DNA of 64,000 nt from JBIQJD01 sp044507695 (lineage in GTDB: Bacteria; Bacteroidota; Ignavibacteria; Ignavibacteriales; Ignavibacteriaceae). The notes beneath the pieces were generated by a model that was not told the DNA's origin, did not search any database, and saw only the letters and a list, made by a program, of their open reading frames with translations. Both the position numbers and the translations under genes were made by a program. Below are positions 52,258-61,411 of this stretch, piece by piece (the stretch's first letter is position 1; each line of letters starts with the position of its first letter). The stretch is from the NCBI GenBank assembly GCA_044507695.1, contig JBIQJD010000001.1:124001-188000 (forward strand). The letters are read 5' to 3'.

Positions 52258-52285
52258 AAAGACGCTCAACCGGGCGTCTTTTTTT
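52258..52285. terminator. Terminator between convergent genes
   Basis: AAAGACGC/GCGTCTTT stem with a short inner loop, then TTTTT on the plus strand. It ends the methionine gamma-lyase gene and, being roughly symmetric, may also serve the convergent PorQ gene, whose stop lies inside it. Confidence 0.85.
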
Positions 52286-53219
52286 ATAAAACAGTTGTTA
52301 AACCAATACGGTGCAGCGTACCAATTGCCCCCATTGATGAGAATCCATAATTAAAATTATAAGCAGCTATCTTTGCACCGAAACCGAGATTAAATCCGGC
52401 TAAACCTGCAAATGCACCAATCTTTAAGTCGCTTCTTTTTTCGTTATCATAACCGAGTCTTAATTTTAAAACCTTGCTCAAAGTAAATTCCGCACCAACA
52501 GAAAAAGCTTTGAAACGTTCACCAAAACTTTCCCTGTCTTCATTCAGCTTATGAAAATCAAGAGATAATCTTAAAGGCAGATGTTCAAGTTTTTTAGAAA
52601 CACCAATTACAACATCAAGAGGCAATTCTTCCTTTGTGTTTATGTATTGGGATAATTGTGTGCCTGCATTTAATACTGCAAAACCGATACTCATTTCCTG
52701 AGATGGAATTAAATAATGAAGTCCGAGATCAGCAGCGAGTGCAGAGGATGATGCATCAGCTATACTTGAATAAATTACCTTAACATTTGCTCCGTAATAA
52801 AAATTTTCGTCAAGTATATTTGAGTAACCAATTACAAGTGCGGCTTCCCCCGCGCCATATTCACCGGTGCGGTTTCCGACTTCATCTGCTTCTGTAAAAG
52901 TACCATAGTTGATATACTTTACTCCAATTCCAAATCTGCCCCAATCATTAAAAGTTGTTGAGTAAGATAAACTGGCAAGATTTATATCAAGTAAATGCTT
53001 TACAAATGAAAATGAAATAGGATTTTCTTCAAGCAGATGCATTCCGGCAGGGTTATAAAATATTACGTCAGGATCATCATTATTTGATACGAAGCTGCCG
53101 CCTAAAGAAGCTGCCCGCGGACTCATATCTATTCTTAAAAATTCATATGTGTTTTGCGCGTTAACCAAAACTGCTGCAGTTAAAAAAATGAAGAGAGAAA
53201 ATACACCTTTGAAATTCAT
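52284..53219 (-). CDS. porQ: Type IX secretion outer-membrane protein PorQ
   Basis: 311 residues with a signal peptide cut after VNAQ. The mature start (YEFLRIDMSPRAASLGGSFVSNNDDPDVIFYNPAG) and the C-terminal part (KIAAYNFNYGFSSMGAIGTLHRIGLT) match the PorQ pattern: a PorV-like barrel that in type IX secretion works with PorU/PorZ in attaching cargo to the cell surface. It is a second, distinct member of the family relative to 20814-21737. It sits away from other T9SS machinery, next to htpX and bamD, and is divergent from htpX. The T9SS cargo genes at 34-45 kb fit its role. Confidence 0.75.
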   Translation of the reverse strand: MNFKGVFSLFIFLTAAVLVNAQNTYEFLRIDMSPRAASLGGSFVSNNDDPDVIFYNPAGMHLLEENPISFSFVKHLLDINLASLSYSTTFNDWGRFGIGVKYINYGTFTEADEVGNRTGEYGAGEAALVIGYSNILDENFYYGANVKVIYSSIADASSSALAADLGLHYLIPSQEMSIGFAVLNAGTQLSQYINTKEELPLDVVIGVSKKLEHLPLRLSLDFHKLNEDRESFGERFKAFSVGAEFTLSKVLKLRLGYDNEKRSDLKIGAFAGLAGFNLGFGAKIAAYNFNYGFSSMGAIGTLHRIGLTTVL

Positions 53220-53374
53220 CTAAACTCCTAAAAATCAGGCACTTATTTAAACAGAAATTGAAAGAAATACAAGGGCAAAGCCGCCGGACAACTTAAACTA
53301 AAATCAATTTGCTTATTATTTTTTGGAACTATAACGGTGATTTGCAAGTAATAAATCCGGCTATCCACTTTACC

Positions 53375-53401
53375 TTGCGGATACTTATCACTTTATATAA
53401 T
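53375..53401 (+). promoter_or_regulatory. Possible promoter of htpX
   Basis: A perfect -10 TATAAT (53396-53401) about 35 bases before the htpX ATG, with a poor -35 (TTGCGG at 53375-53380) at a short 15-base spacing. It lies between divergent porQ and htpX. The -10 is convincing; the -35 is not. Confidence 0.35.
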
Positions 53402-53436
53402 TTTGAACAGCAACTATTAAACGGAGAAATCTAAAA

Positions 53437-54285
53437 ATGAATACGGTGAAAACAGTATTCCTGATGACATTAATGATGGTGTTATTCCTTCTGGTTGGAT
53501 ACCTGCTTGGGGGTTCAACGGGAATGACAATTGCTTTTATCTTTTCACTTGCAATGAACTTTGGCAGTTACTGGTTTTCTGATAAAATAATTCTTTCAAT
53601 GTACAGAGCCAAACAGGTAACCAGAGAAACGGCGCCTAAATTTTATAATATGGTAGAAGAACTTGCACGGAATGCTAACCTGCCAATGCCTAAAGTATAT
53701 ATAATTGATGATCCAACTCCCAATGCTTTCGCTACCGGAAGAAATCCGCAGAATGCTGCAGTTGCAGCCACAACAGGAATTTTACAAGGATTGAATAACC
53801 AGGAATTAGCCGGAGTGATGGCGCACGAACTTGCACACGTTCAGCACCGTGATATTTTAATCGGAACTATTGCCGCAACTCTTGTTGGAACTATTACATA
53901 TATAGCACAAATGGCTGGCTGGGCAATGATGTTCGGGCGCGGAAATGATGATGAAGACGGAGGAGGAATTTCTTCATTACTTTTATTAATTCTCGCTCCA
54001 ATTGCGGCAACATTACTGCAGATGGCAGTTTCAAGATCAAGAGAATTTTTAGCTGATGAGGGAGGCGCTAAAATTTCCGGTAACCCGCTTGCTTTAGCTT
54101 CAGCTTTGCAGAAGATTTCTGCTGCAAACCAGATTAAGCCTGTTAACAATGCCGGTCCAGCATCCGCACACATGTTTATTGTTAATCCGCTTCATGGAGG
54201 CGGAGTTGCAAAATTGTTTTCAACTCATCCTCCGGTACAGGAACGAATTGAACGGCTTCAGCAAATAGCTGCCGGAAGAATCTGA
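53437..54285 (+). CDS. htpX: Membrane zinc protease HtpX
   Basis: 282-residue inner-membrane M48 metalloprotease of protein quality control. It has two N-terminal transmembrane segments (about 8-26 and 32-48), the zinc motif HELAH at 130-134 followed by VQHRD, two further helices (about 140-165 and 178-198), and the third ligand Glu203 in SREFLADE. Length is normal. A good ribosome site (AAACGGAGA) precedes the ATG. The stop overlaps the next gene's start by one base, so a role for that unknown exported protein in envelope quality control is possible. Confidence 0.95.
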   Translation: MNTVKTVFLMTLMMVLFLLVGYLLGGSTGMTIAFIFSLAMNFGSYWFSDKIILSMYRAKQVTRETAPKFYNMVEELARNANLPMPKVYIIDDPTPNAFATGRNPQNAAVAATTGILQGLNNQELAGVMAHELAHVQHRDILIGTIAATLVGTITYIAQMAGWAMMFGRGNDDEDGGGISSLLLLILAPIAATLLQMAVSRSREFLADEGGAKISGNPLALASALQKISAANQIKPVNNAGPASAHMFIVNPLHGGGVAKLFSTHPPVQERIERLQQIAAGRI

Positions 54286-54884
54286 TGTTTTTAAATTTCA
54301 GCAATGGAATAAAAATATTTTTTGCCTTATTAATTTTTTATTCATTCCAGGGCTTTACACAGCAAAAATCAAATCTGGAAATTTTCTACTCTCTTGTCGA
54401 TTCAGCGGCAGGAGAGTTGATTTCTAACATTCCGTCTTCCGTTAATTCAGTAAATCTTGAATTGAATTCCGGAACGATTTATTCTGTTTTCAACAGCAGA
54501 ATTATTTCAGCATTAAACAAACAAGGAATTAAAATTTCCGAAGATGGAAATCCGTTTAAAGTAATTTTTGTAGTTGAAAAAGCATCCACGGATTACAGTG
54601 AGATTTTCCGCAGCGGATTTTTAGGTGATTATTTTCTTACAAGAAATCTTACTTTAAAAGGAAATTATTTTGCAGCCGGGAATGATTCTGTGAATCAATT
54701 TTCTATTTCTTATAGTGATTCAATCCCGCTAGATGAAGTAAGATCATTTGAGAATTTTTCTTTCCCGTTTACTCATGCTGAAATTCCCGAAGAACCATTT
54801 TTTGCCGGACTATTTGAACCGGTTATAGCAATCGGAACCGCCGCTGCTGCGGTAATTCTCTTCTTCACTGTGAGAAGTAAATGA
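54285..54884 (+). CDS. Exported protein of unknown function with C-terminal membrane anchor
   Basis: 199 residues. An N-terminal signal (GIKIFFALLIFYSFQGFTQQ), a periplasmic alpha/beta domain (about 25-165), and a C-terminal hydrophobic helix (about 172-195: FEPVIAIGTAAAAVILFFTV) ending in RSK. No family is recognised; the periplasmic part (IISALNKQGIKISEDGNPFKVIFVV) loosely recalls FlgO-type or peptidoglycan-associated lipoprotein partners, but this is not evidence enough. It is translationally coupled to htpX (one-base overlap). Confidence 0.6.
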   Translation: MFLNFSNGIKIFFALLIFYSFQGFTQQKSNLEIFYSLVDSAAGELISNIPSSVNSVNLELNSGTIYSVFNSRIISALNKQGIKISEDGNPFKVIFVVEKASTDYSEIFRSGFLGDYFLTRNLTLKGNYFAAGNDSVNQFSISYSDSIPLDEVRSFENFSFPFTHAEIPEEPFFAGLFEPVIAIGTAAAAVILFFTVRSK

Positions 54885-54984
54885 TGGGTTTATCATTGCA
54901 AAATAGGCTTGTAATTTGCCTTTGAAGCCTTTGGCATTTTACGTATTATTGTAATTAACTTTTTAAAAAATGAACAGCTTTTAA

Positions 54985-55743
54985 ATGAAAAAAATCCTTC
55001 TGCTTATATTGATTTCGCTTTACCTGGCAGGTTGTGCATCTACCGAAGAAACTCTTACTTATGATGCCGATGCGCGCTTAAAATTTGCTATGGCTTTGTA
55101 TGATGATGAAGATTATTTAAATGCAGTAAATGAATTTCAAGCGATACTTTTGCAATTTCCCGGAAATGCAATTGCCGATGATGCTCAGTATTATCTTGCA
55201 ATGTCAAGATTCAAAAGAGGAGAATTTGTTCTTGCGGCTTTTGAGTTCAGCAAATTAATTAAGAACATGCTTGCAAGTGATTACATACCGGAAGCTCAAT
55301 ACATGCTTGCGGAATGTTATTATCAGCTTTCACCGGATTATTCACTTGATCAAAAATATACTATTAAATCGATAGAAGAATTTCAGGCATTCATTGATTT
55401 TTTCCCAACAAACAATCGTGTTGCTGAAGCTGAAAATAAGATTGTTGAACTGAATGAAAAACTTGCCCACAAAGAATATAATAACGCATACATTTATGAA
55501 CGGCTTGAATATTACACCGCAGCATTAAAATATTATGATAATGTTATTGAAACATATCACGATACAAAATATGCACCGATGGCAATGTATGATAAAATAA
55601 AATTACTTATTGAAAGAAACCGCAGCAGTGAAGCGCTGGCTGAAATAACAAAGTTCCTTAACAGGTATCCTGATAATTTAAGAGTTGGTGAACTGCAGCA
55701 GCTCAAATCATCACTTGAAAATAAACTTTCAGCAGCCAGATGA
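54985..55743 (+). CDS. bamD: Outer-membrane assembly lipoprotein BamD
   Basis: 252-residue lipoprotein (lipobox LAGC, 14-17, acylated Cys17) with five TPR-like repeats (FAMALYDDEDYLNAVNEF, DDAQYYLAMSRFKRGEF, PEAQYMLAECYYQL and others). Length and repeats match BamD, the essential lipoprotein partner of BamA in inserting beta-barrel proteins into the outer membrane. The many barrels in this window depend on that machine. Its stop overlaps the next start (ATGA). The BamD assignment is stronger than a generic TPR lipoprotein call but not proven. Confidence 0.88.
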   Translation: MKKILLLILISLYLAGCASTEETLTYDADARLKFAMALYDDEDYLNAVNEFQAILLQFPGNAIADDAQYYLAMSRFKRGEFVLAAFEFSKLIKNMLASDYIPEAQYMLAECYYQLSPDYSLDQKYTIKSIEEFQAFIDFFPTNNRVAEAENKIVELNEKLAHKEYNNAYIYERLEYYTAALKYYDNVIETYHDTKYAPMAMYDKIKLLIERNRSSEALAEITKFLNRYPDNLRVGELQQLKSSLENKLSAAR

Positions 55744-56225
55744 TCGCTTCAAAAAAAGTTAGTGAATCCGTTATAACAATGACGGAACTTGTGCTGCCGC
55801 ATCACACAAATCAATTGGGAAATTTGCTCGGCGGGCAGCTAATGCATTGGATAGATATTTGTGCTGCTTTATGCGCGGCAAAACATAATCAAAGAGTATG
55901 TGTAACTGCATCGGTAGATAGAATTGATTTTCACCATCCTATAAAACTTGGTGAAGCAGTTACTTTAACAGCATCAGTAAACAGAGTATTTAAATCTTCA
56001 ATGGAGATAGGTGTAAAAGTTTATGCCGAATCATTCAAAGAGGGCACAAAAGTTCATACTAATACTGCATATTTAACCTTTGTTAGTGTAGATAATGACG
56101 GCAAACCTGTTCAGGCAGTTGAAGCAGTACCTGAAACTGAAGATGAAAAACGAAGATATGAAGAGGCATTGCGAAGAAGGGAGAATCGTCTCAAAAATCG
56201 AATTAAACAGAACATTACATCTTAA
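55740..56225 (+). CDS. Acyl-CoA thioesterase (hotdog fold, YciA-like)
   Basis: 161 residues with the single-hotdog thioesterase pattern: HHTNQLGNLLGGQLMHWID (about 20-40), AAKHNQRVCVTASVDRIDFHHPI and KVYAESFKEG. It hydrolyses acyl-CoA thioesters in the cytoplasm; chain-length preference is unknown. The ATG overlaps the bamD stop, so it is translated with bamD although the jobs differ. The C-terminal tail is basic (RRYEEALRRRENRLKNRIKQ). The following gene overlaps this one by up to 68 bases. Confidence 0.88.
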   Translation: MIASKKVSESVITMTELVLPHHTNQLGNLLGGQLMHWIDICAALCAAKHNQRVCVTASVDRIDFHHPIKLGEAVTLTASVNRVFKSSMEIGVKVYAESFKEGTKVHTNTAYLTFVSVDNDGKPVQAVEAVPETEDEKRRYEEALRRRENRLKNRIKQNITS

Positions 56226-58329
56226 CAGAATTAATTTTCTGCTGATTCTGCTCCTGCTTTCAGGCGAAAGCTATCCGCAAATTCCTATAAATGGTTTTTG
56301 TAAATACAATAGTTTTAAAACCGATTCCGGTTATACAGGAATGTTTACAACCAATTTTAATAAAGATTCCTACACTGATCTTATCTTATTTAACCCGCAG
56401 CGGAAACAAATGCTCTCGCTTGAAGGAAACCAGAGCGGCAGTTTTAATCAGAATAAACCTTACCGGGTTTTGAATGAAATCTCAAACATTCAGAATCTAT
56501 CTAACAGATATAATAGAATAACCGGACACATTTTTTCATCCCGCAAATCAATGATGGTAGGCTTGTTTGAATTTTTAAAAGATGGAAGAATGAAGCTGCG
56601 GCATAAAATTAATTTTAAATATTATCCTGAAAGTATAAGCGCGGCTGATGTTAACGGAAATGGAATTAATGAAATTCTTGTTACCGGCAGTGCATTTGAT
56701 GGCATTTCAATTATATCCATTAATAATGATAAACCAGTTGAAACAAAATTAGCGGGCGGGAATAGTTACTCAAATGCATTGTTTATTGATTTAAGTAATG
56801 ATGGATTTGCCGATATTGCAGCAGTAAATCTAAATGAAAATTGTATTGATTATTTTTATAACAATGGCACAGGAAATTTTAAATTCGTGCGCAGCATTCC
56901 GGTGGAAGGAAGAATTTCCCAGCTCAAATCGTTTGATATGAATCTCGATTATTTTGAAGATCTTGTTTTTACTTCCGGCAGAGGAATAGAAATTCTTTAT
57001 GGAGATCCTGCTTCATCTTTTGAAAATCGTTTAAATATTAAAACAGAATATGCTGCTGATAAATTAATTACCGGAGATTTTAATCGTGATGGCAAAATTG
57101 ATATCGTCTATCTGAATTTTTTAAATGGTATAGTCTCCGTACTGATTGCAAAAAGTGAAATGGAATTTTATCCGGAAATAATTTATCTGAAGAAAAAAGG
57201 ATTGAAAGATATTGTTCCTTTTTATTCACGATTTATTACAGGCCTCGCTGCTCTAAGTAGTGAAGGCGAGATTTTTACTATTACTAATTTTACTTCAATT
57301 TCCGATCAGGTTAATCTATCACTCGGTGCAGAACCATCAGCACTTTGCTGGTTTGATAATGATAATAATGGCATAATTGATTTTGCATTTATCGATAAAT
57401 ACGATTCTAAATTAAAATTTATTTTGAGAGATGCAGAAGGTGTTCCTTCAAGTTATTTTTCTTATCCGCTTTACCGGAAACATAACAGGATTGTTGTGGA
57501 TTATTCTTTAACCGAGCAAAAAACTTTTTATTGTTTTTCTGATGATGATAGGCTTATAGAATCTGTAACTGTAAACTTTAAGCAGAATGATTTTACACGT
57601 CACTCTATTTATTCACCCGGAAAGATTGCTGATTTTAAAATAAAACGTGAAGAAGAGAATATTAAAATTTACACTGCATACCTGAAGCAAAATAATCTGG
57701 GATTTTCTGTTACTACAAATAATAATTTCAGATTTATCACAGATGATTACCCGGCAATTGCTCATGGTGTATCGGGAGTTAATATTTCTTTGCTTAATTC
57801 ACCTTCATTATATTATTGGCAGGCAAAAAATAATAAGGTAATTTTATCCCGCTTTAATTCAGTAATCAAAAAAAGTGAGGAACTTGTTAATGCAGATTTG
57901 CCAGGAATAAAAATTAAATCAACAAAATCATTTGTGGGTGATCTTTTCAATTCGGAAAAAGATGTTTCAATTACTTTTTTCAATGGAGACGGGACAAATG
58001 CAGTAGTAATTGCTAATGATGAAATGACTAGAATATTGCGTGGAAGAGCGCTGGATGATGAAAGCCCGGACAAAAATTTCCCTGAACCGGAAGGATTTTA
58101 TTTTAACCAGATTCGTTTGAATGGAATTAAAAAATTAACTTATTTCAACCCTGAAGATAAATTCATTTACAGGATAGACTTTATTCACGGCGGCAGAAAT
58201 TTTATTCCGGCTAAAGTTGCATCTATTAATAATAATGCAGATTACTTTATTCAGAATATGAGTTATAAAGAATATCATGTTGTATATTCTAACCTTGAAG
58301 AAAATTGTATTACAATAAAAAAGATATAA
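56158..58329 (+). CDS. Exported FG-GAP/VCBS-repeat protein
   Basis: About 723 residues from the ATG at 56158. Start uncertain: ATGs at 56143 and 56095 are in frame, but all lie inside the thioesterase gene and no ribosome site is clear. Residues after about 20 form a signal (FLLILLLLSGESYPQ). The mature protein has FG-GAP/VCBS calcium motifs: DVNGNGINEILV, DLSNDGFADIAAV, DFNRDGKIDIVYL, DNDNNGIIDFAFI, consistent with a beta-propeller. It has no obvious type IX sorting domain. Such proteins bind ligands at the cell surface; the specific role is unknown. A metalloprotease gene follows after three bases. Confidence 0.68.
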   Translation: MKRHCEEGRIVSKIELNRTLHLNRINFLLILLLLSGESYPQIPINGFCKYNSFKTDSGYTGMFTTNFNKDSYTDLILFNPQRKQMLSLEGNQSGSFNQNKPYRVLNEISNIQNLSNRYNRITGHIFSSRKSMMVGLFEFLKDGRMKLRHKINFKYYPESISAADVNGNGINEILVTGSAFDGISIISINNDKPVETKLAGGNSYSNALFIDLSNDGFADIAAVNLNENCIDYFYNNGTGNFKFVRSIPVEGRISQLKSFDMNLDYFEDLVFTSGRGIEILYGDPASSFENRLNIKTEYAADKLITGDFNRDGKIDIVYLNFLNGIVSVLIAKSEMEFYPEIIYLKKKGLKDIVPFYSRFITGLAALSSEGEIFTITNFTSISDQVNLSLGAEPSALCWFDNDNNGIIDFAFIDKYDSKLKFILRDAEGVPSSYFSYPLYRKHNRIVVDYSLTEQKTFYCFSDDDRLIESVTVNFKQNDFTRHSIYSPGKIADFKIKREEENIKIYTAYLKQNNLGFSVTTNNNFRFITDDYPAIAHGVSGVNISLLNSPSLYYWQAKNNKVILSRFNSVIKKSEELVNADLPGIKIKSTKSFVGDLFNSEKDVSITFFNGDGTNAVVIANDEMTRILRGRALDDESPDKNFPEPEGFYFNQIRLNGIKKLTYFNPEDKFIYRIDFIHGGRNFIPAKVASINNNADYFIQNMSYKEYHVVYSNLEENCITIKKI

Positions 58330-58332
58330 GAA

Positions 58333-60069
58333 TTGAAGATTATAAAATTAAATTTTGATTTTCCGCAGATAGTTGCAGCCTTATCGTTTATGATTACTTT
58401 TTTCTTTGTATCAAGTAATGCTCAGGAAAAAGACAGATCATACTATGATTCACTTTACAACAGACTGATGATTGAGATCGGGTTAAGTGATAATGAAAAT
58501 GTAGCACGTGTTTCATCAGAAAATGAAATTATTAAATGCCAATTTGGATTAAGATCAGAAATAAAAACTAACCTTTCTCAATTTACACCAGCGCAGCAGG
58601 CAAAACTTCAATCTGTACTTGCACGTCCTCAATTGCAAAAAAGTATAGTATCACAATCAGGATTTTTCAGAATCCATTTTGATACTACAGGAAGCAGCGC
58701 ACCGGCTTATGTACCAAATTTATCCGCTGAACAAAATGCAATGCTTGTTGCAGAAGCATTTGATTCCTCCTATTCATTTGAAGTTGATTATCTCGGCTAC
58801 CCTGCCCCTCCTGATGATGAAGGAAACGGCGGAGATATTTTATATGATGTTTATGTTGTGAATTTGGGAAATGGAACTTACGGATATACAGAACCAGATT
58901 TTGCAAAGCCAACCGGAAGCCAGAAACATACAAGTTACATTGTAATTGATAATGATTATGTGGGCAGTTTTAATACACATGGTACAGAAGCAATGAAAGT
59001 TACTGCTGCTCATGAATTTCATCATTCGATTCAGATGGGAAACTATATTTACCGCTCAGAGGATCTTTTCTTTTACGAATTGACTTCAACCTCAATGGAA
59101 GAATTTGTGTTCAACGATGTAAATGATTATCACGCTTATGTTTATTCCTATTTCAATAATACAAATAGAGTTTTTTCAAAAAATCCAAACAATAATCTTT
59201 ATGGTTATGATCTTGCTTTGTGGAATATTTTTATAGCTGATACTTTAAACATAGATATAATTAAAAGGCAATGGCAGTTAATGCCAAACATGAGAGCTAT
59301 GGATGCTATAAATACAAGTCTTGTTGAAAATGGTTCATCATTCAGTGAAAAACTAAATGAATTTGGTATATGGTGTTACTATACAAATTACCGGGCCAAA
59401 CCCGATCAGTATTTTGAAGACGCTGCAGAACTGCCGGTTACAGTTCGTTCACTCTCTTCAATGGAGTTTACTTCTAATTCAAAATCTGTTTCAGCAAGCT
59501 CAACTCCGGCTTCAAATTTATATATCACGTTTTATAAAAAGTTATCCGGTTTTCCTGATACTTTAACTGTTATGATTTCTAATTTTGATTTTAAGAGTGC
59601 AGTTAGTAATCAAAACTCTTCGTTCGCTTTTGATTATACTTTATATGATCATCCGGAACCGGGAGCATCAAAGTTGAGCCCAGATTATTATTTTAAATTT
59701 AATTCTGAGAATTCAACTTCGTGGTCAACCGCTGAAATTCTGAATGATGAATTGATAAAAGGCGCAGTGTTCACTGAAGGAGAAATTGATTATGTTTTCC
59801 CATCACCATTTTACTATACAAAAAATTCATACATACTTATTCCGGCAAAGTTTGATGCATTCAGAGGAACTGATCTGAACATTTACACTTCAAGCATGGA
59901 TCTTGTTTATTCTTCCTCAGTTACTGTTCAAAAAATATTTGGACAAACTGTTGTGCGATGGAATGCGCTTGATAATTCAGGCAATAAGCTTGCTACCGGC
60001 GTTTATTTGTACGCTGTTAAAACCGGAGATGAAACATCAACAGGAAAGATTGTGATCTTCAATGAGTAA
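58333..60069 (+). CDS. Secreted metalloprotease (MXAN_6640-like) with FlgD-type C-terminus
   Basis: 578 residues. The start is TTG at 58333. A signal peptide (PQIVAALSFMITFFFVSSNA) is followed by a domain with zinc motif HEFHH (227-231), preceded by TAA and followed by TSTSMEEFVFND, whose Glu256/257 could supply the third ligand. This matches the MXAN_6640-type putative metalloproteases. The last 80 residues form a FlgD-like Ig domain (VRWNALDNSGNKLATGVYLYAVKTG), probably a type IX sorting element. It overlaps the ccmA start by eight bases, so it is co-transcribed with cytochrome maturation genes, though a functional link is not evident. Confidence 0.72.
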   Translation: MKIIKLNFDFPQIVAALSFMITFFFVSSNAQEKDRSYYDSLYNRLMIEIGLSDNENVARVSSENEIIKCQFGLRSEIKTNLSQFTPAQQAKLQSVLARPQLQKSIVSQSGFFRIHFDTTGSSAPAYVPNLSAEQNAMLVAEAFDSSYSFEVDYLGYPAPPDDEGNGGDILYDVYVVNLGNGTYGYTEPDFAKPTGSQKHTSYIVIDNDYVGSFNTHGTEAMKVTAAHEFHHSIQMGNYIYRSEDLFFYELTSTSMEEFVFNDVNDYHAYVYSYFNNTNRVFSKNPNNNLYGYDLALWNIFIADTLNIDIIKRQWQLMPNMRAMDAINTSLVENGSSFSEKLNEFGIWCYYTNYRAKPDQYFEDAAELPVTVRSLSSMEFTSNSKSVSASSTPASNLYITFYKKLSGFPDTLTVMISNFDFKSAVSNQNSSFAFDYTLYDHPEPGASKLSPDYYFKFNSENSTSWSTAEILNDELIKGAVFTEGEIDYVFPSPFYYTKNSYILIPAKFDAFRGTDLNIYTSSMDLVYSSSVTVQKIFGQTVVRWNALDNSGNKLATGVYLYAVKTGDETSTGKIVIFNE

Positions 60070-60697
60070 TAATTATTCCGTTGAAGCTATCGGGCTGAAT
60101 AAATCTTTCGGCAGAAGATTAATTTTTAATAATATTAATTTTAAAATTCAGCATAACGGCATAACCGGAATAACTGGCCCGAACGGCTCCGGTAAATCAA
60201 CACTTGTAAAAATTATCGGCGGAATAATTTCATCTTCCGGCGGAAAAGTAATTCATTCATCAAACGGAACTGAGATTATACCGGAGAAACTGCACAACTT
60301 TATTGGATTTGTTTCCCCATATCTTGTGCTGTATGATGAATTTTCTTCCTATGAAAATCTTTATCATTTTGCTAAGATTAGAGATGTTGAATTCAATAAA
60401 GAAAAAATAGATTATCTGTTAAATAAATTTCTTCTTTACAACAGAAGAAATGATCTTGTAAAAACTTATTCATCAGGAATGAAGCAGAGATTAAAATTTA
60501 TTTTTGCAGTGATGCATTCTCCGCAGCTTTTAATTCTTGATGAACCAACTTCCAATCTTGATGATGAAGGGAAAGCATCTGTTTACCAGATTGTTGAGGA
60601 GGAATCCAAAAATGCAGTTGTTATTATTGCATCAAATGAACGCAGTGATCTTGCATTGTGCAGCAGCCTTATTGAACTGGAGCATTATAAATCATAA
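60062..60697 (+). CDS. ccmA: Heme exporter ATP-binding subunit CcmA
   Basis: 211-residue ABC ATPase. Walker A GPNGSGKST is at 39-47, signature SSGMKQR at 137-143, and Walker B LLILDEP at 156-162. CcmA and CcmB (next gene, 17 bases after the stop) with CcmC and CcmD form the complex that releases heme-loaded CcmE in System I cytochrome c maturation; ATP hydrolysis is used for CcmE release. The gene order ccmABCDEF from here on supports the assignment over other ABC ATPases. Confidence 0.9.
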   Translation: MSNNYSVEAIGLNKSFGRRLIFNNINFKIQHNGITGITGPNGSGKSTLVKIIGGIISSSGGKVIHSSNGTEIIPEKLHNFIGFVSPYLVLYDEFSSYENLYHFAKIRDVEFNKEKIDYLLNKFLLYNRRNDLVKTYSSGMKQRLKFIFAVMHSPQLLILDEPTSNLDDEGKASVYQIVEEESKNAVVIIASNERSDLALCSSLIELEHYKS

Positions 60698-60714
60698 TAA
60701 TTATTTAATTGATT

Positions 60715-61380
60715 ATGAATTCTAAAGCATTTGCATTATTTAAAAAAGATTTTAGTTCTGAAGTACGAACGCGGTATGCAATTAATGCTCTTGTCATGTT
60801 TATTATTATTGCAATCAGTGTAATTCTTTTTTCAGTTGGAGATGAAAGAATTACTCCAGGTTTAACAGGCGGTTTGCTTTGGGTTGTTATTTTCTTCTCG
60901 GCAATGTCCGGATTATCAAGAGCATTTGTATCTGAAGAAGAACGCGGCACAGCATTAACTCTGCAGCTAATTGCATCACCGGCAACAGTTTTTTCAGGCA
61001 AGGTTCTGTTCAATATTATTCTCGTTTTTTTAATGAACATCATCATCACCTTGCTTTACTCAGCTTTTTTTGATGAGTTTATAATTAGAAATTTTTTATT
61101 GTTTTTAATTACATTTTTGCTCGGCAACATCGGTTTAGCAGTTTCTTCAACAATAATTGCTGCAATAATTGCAAAGGCAGGTGCAAAAGGAACGTTATAT
61201 CCTGTATTATCTTTCCCGATCCTTCTGCCTTTAATATTAACCTCTGTTAAGTTAACTTTATACTCAATAGATGGCACAACAATTGAAGAATCTATATTCG
61301 AACTTGCAATTGTTGCCAGTTATGATGGGCTGATGATTTCAGCATCGTATATGTTATTCGACTTTATCTGGAAAGATTAA
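60715..61380 (+). CDS. ccmB: Heme exporter membrane subunit CcmB
   Basis: 221 residues from ATG 60715 (an upstream in-frame TTG gives two extra residues and is unlikely). About six transmembrane helices, with the CcmB-typical AKDF-like start (LFKKDFSSEVRTRYAINAL), EERGTALTLQLIASP and LYPVLSFPILLPLILTSVKL segments. It is the permease partner of CcmA. It sits between ccmA and ccmC in the expected order, so the assignment is firm although CcmB proteins vary widely in sequence. Confidence 0.92.
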   Translation: MNSKAFALFKKDFSSEVRTRYAINALVMFIIIAISVILFSVGDERITPGLTGGLLWVVIFFSAMSGLSRAFVSEEERGTALTLQLIASPATVFSGKVLFNIILVFLMNIIITLLYSAFFDEFIIRNFLLFLITFLLGNIGLAVSSTIIAAIIAKAGAKGTLYPVLSFPILLPLILTSVKLTLYSIDGTTIEESIFELAIVASYDGLMISASYMLFDFIWKD

Positions 61381-61411
61381 AATAAAACTTAAAAAACAAC
61401 GGAATTATCCA

